From contig PGXY01000007.1 in the NCBI GenBank assembly GCA_002839375.1, positions 124,001-188,000 of the forward strand: a stretch of DNA of 64,000 nt, written 5' to 3'. The notes beneath the pieces are model-generated. The model was not told where the DNA came from and made no database searches. It saw only the letters and a list, made by a program, of their open reading frames with translations. This document shows, in pieces, positions 63,902 through 64,000 of the stretch; positions within the stretch are counted from its first letter, which is position 1; each line of letters starts with the position of its first letter. The stretch comes from Spirochaetae bacterium HGW-Spirochaetae-1 (GTDB taxonomy: Bacteria; Spirochaetota; UBA4802; UBA5550). Position numbers and translations under genes: made by a program.

Positions 63902-64000
63902 GCCTCACGGCCTTTTTGACGGTTTTCTTTTTATCCTTCGCCTTCGCTTTTTCCTTTTCCGTCTTTTCTTTCGGCGGATTTATCCTGGGGAAAAGCTTTT
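63888..64000 (-). CDS. Lysine-rich C-terminal end of a gene leaving the window
   Basis: On the minus strand a frame is open from the right edge to a TAG at 63890-63888 and reads 'KLFPRINPPKEKTEKEK', then 'AKAKDKKKTVKKAVRPKKG'. Such Lys/Ala/Pro tails occur on bacterial RNA helicases, topoisomerases, ribosome-binding and histone-like proteins, so the family cannot be named from the tail. It overlaps the end of the MoxR-like gene by 14 bases on the opposite strand, a common convergent arrangement. Confidence 0.5.
   Translation of the reverse strand, partial: KLFPRINPPKEKTEKEKAKAKDKKKTVKKAVRPKKG

Noticed and set aside
1-64000. CRISPR arrays, tRNA, rRNA, integrases and transposases
   Set aside because: No regularly spaced repeats, no cloverleaf-like sequence with a CCA end and no recombinase motif were seen on reading both strands. 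Short or degenerate examples could have been missed.

Overview
The window reads as a chromosomal segment of a two-membrane, probably anaerobic bacterium. The mix of 7TMR-DISM receptors fused to a class III nucleotide cyclase and to a kinase/SpoIIE phosphatase, membrane-bound AraC, GGDEF and chemotaxis receptors, CsgG-type secreted proteins and several beta-barrel proteins is typical of Spirochaetota (Leptospira-like relatives). That placement is an inference from gene content; no rRNA gene or other phylogenetic anchor was seen.

Layout. 1-3.2 kb: two paralogous sensor histidine kinases (the first cut by the window edge). 3.2-6.5 kb: an aldehyde dehydrogenase, a lipoprotein alpha/beta hydrolase and a 44-residue lysine-rich protein. 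6.6-15.3 kb: one giant cyclic beta-1,2-glucan synthase (NdvB type). 15.4-19.1 kb: a diguanylate cyclase, a patatin-like lipase and a membrane AraC regulator. 19.4-32.4 kb: the most unusual region. 32.5-36.3 kb: two CsgG-domain proteins and a repeat lipoprotein. 36.7-43.5 kb: hybrid kinase, chemotaxis receptor, 7TMR cyclase. 43.7-51.1 kb: TrhP-type U32 protein, HisRS, a four-module lipoprotein kinase/phosphatase and a hydrolase. 51.3-58.7 kb: a porin, a tandem pair of beta-barrel proteins and two acyl-CoA dehydrogenase paralogs with a gene remnant between the barrels. 59.2-64 kb: a small lipoprotein, an amidohydrolase, an unknown helical protein, a MoxR-like ATPase and the lysine-rich tail of a gene leaving the window.

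The 19.4-32.4 kb cluster has a GMC-type flavoprotein, an unknown 490-residue protein and then two parallel modules. Module 1 is HgdB-like, HgdA-like, two ATPase activases and an acetyl-CoA-synthase-like protein. Module 2 is HgdB-like, HgdA-like, one activase, a second acetyl-CoA-synthase-like protein and a CooC-like nickel-maturation ATPase. Genes overlap by ATGA junctions or are closely spaced. The activases keep both Fe-S cysteines, so ATP-driven low-potential electron transfer onto Fe-S (possibly double-cubane) proteins is expected. The acetyl-CoA-synthase-like proteins carry what looks like the middle domain of ACS/CdhC but end in a short CxxCx5C motif in place of the A-cluster domain. No CO dehydrogenase or full ACS is present in the window. 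My reading is an undescribed ATP-driven metalloenzyme system that has borrowed ACS and CooC parts; its substrate is unknown.

The non-coding DNA is rich in structured repeats: two copies of a nested inverted repeat (44.9 and 50.1 kb), two copies of a stem-forming element with a covarying outer stem (36.5 and 41.0 kb), one MITE-like element (3.2 kb) and two very long perfect hairpins (5.0 and 43.5 kb). No tRNA, rRNA, CRISPR array, transposase or phage gene was recognised.
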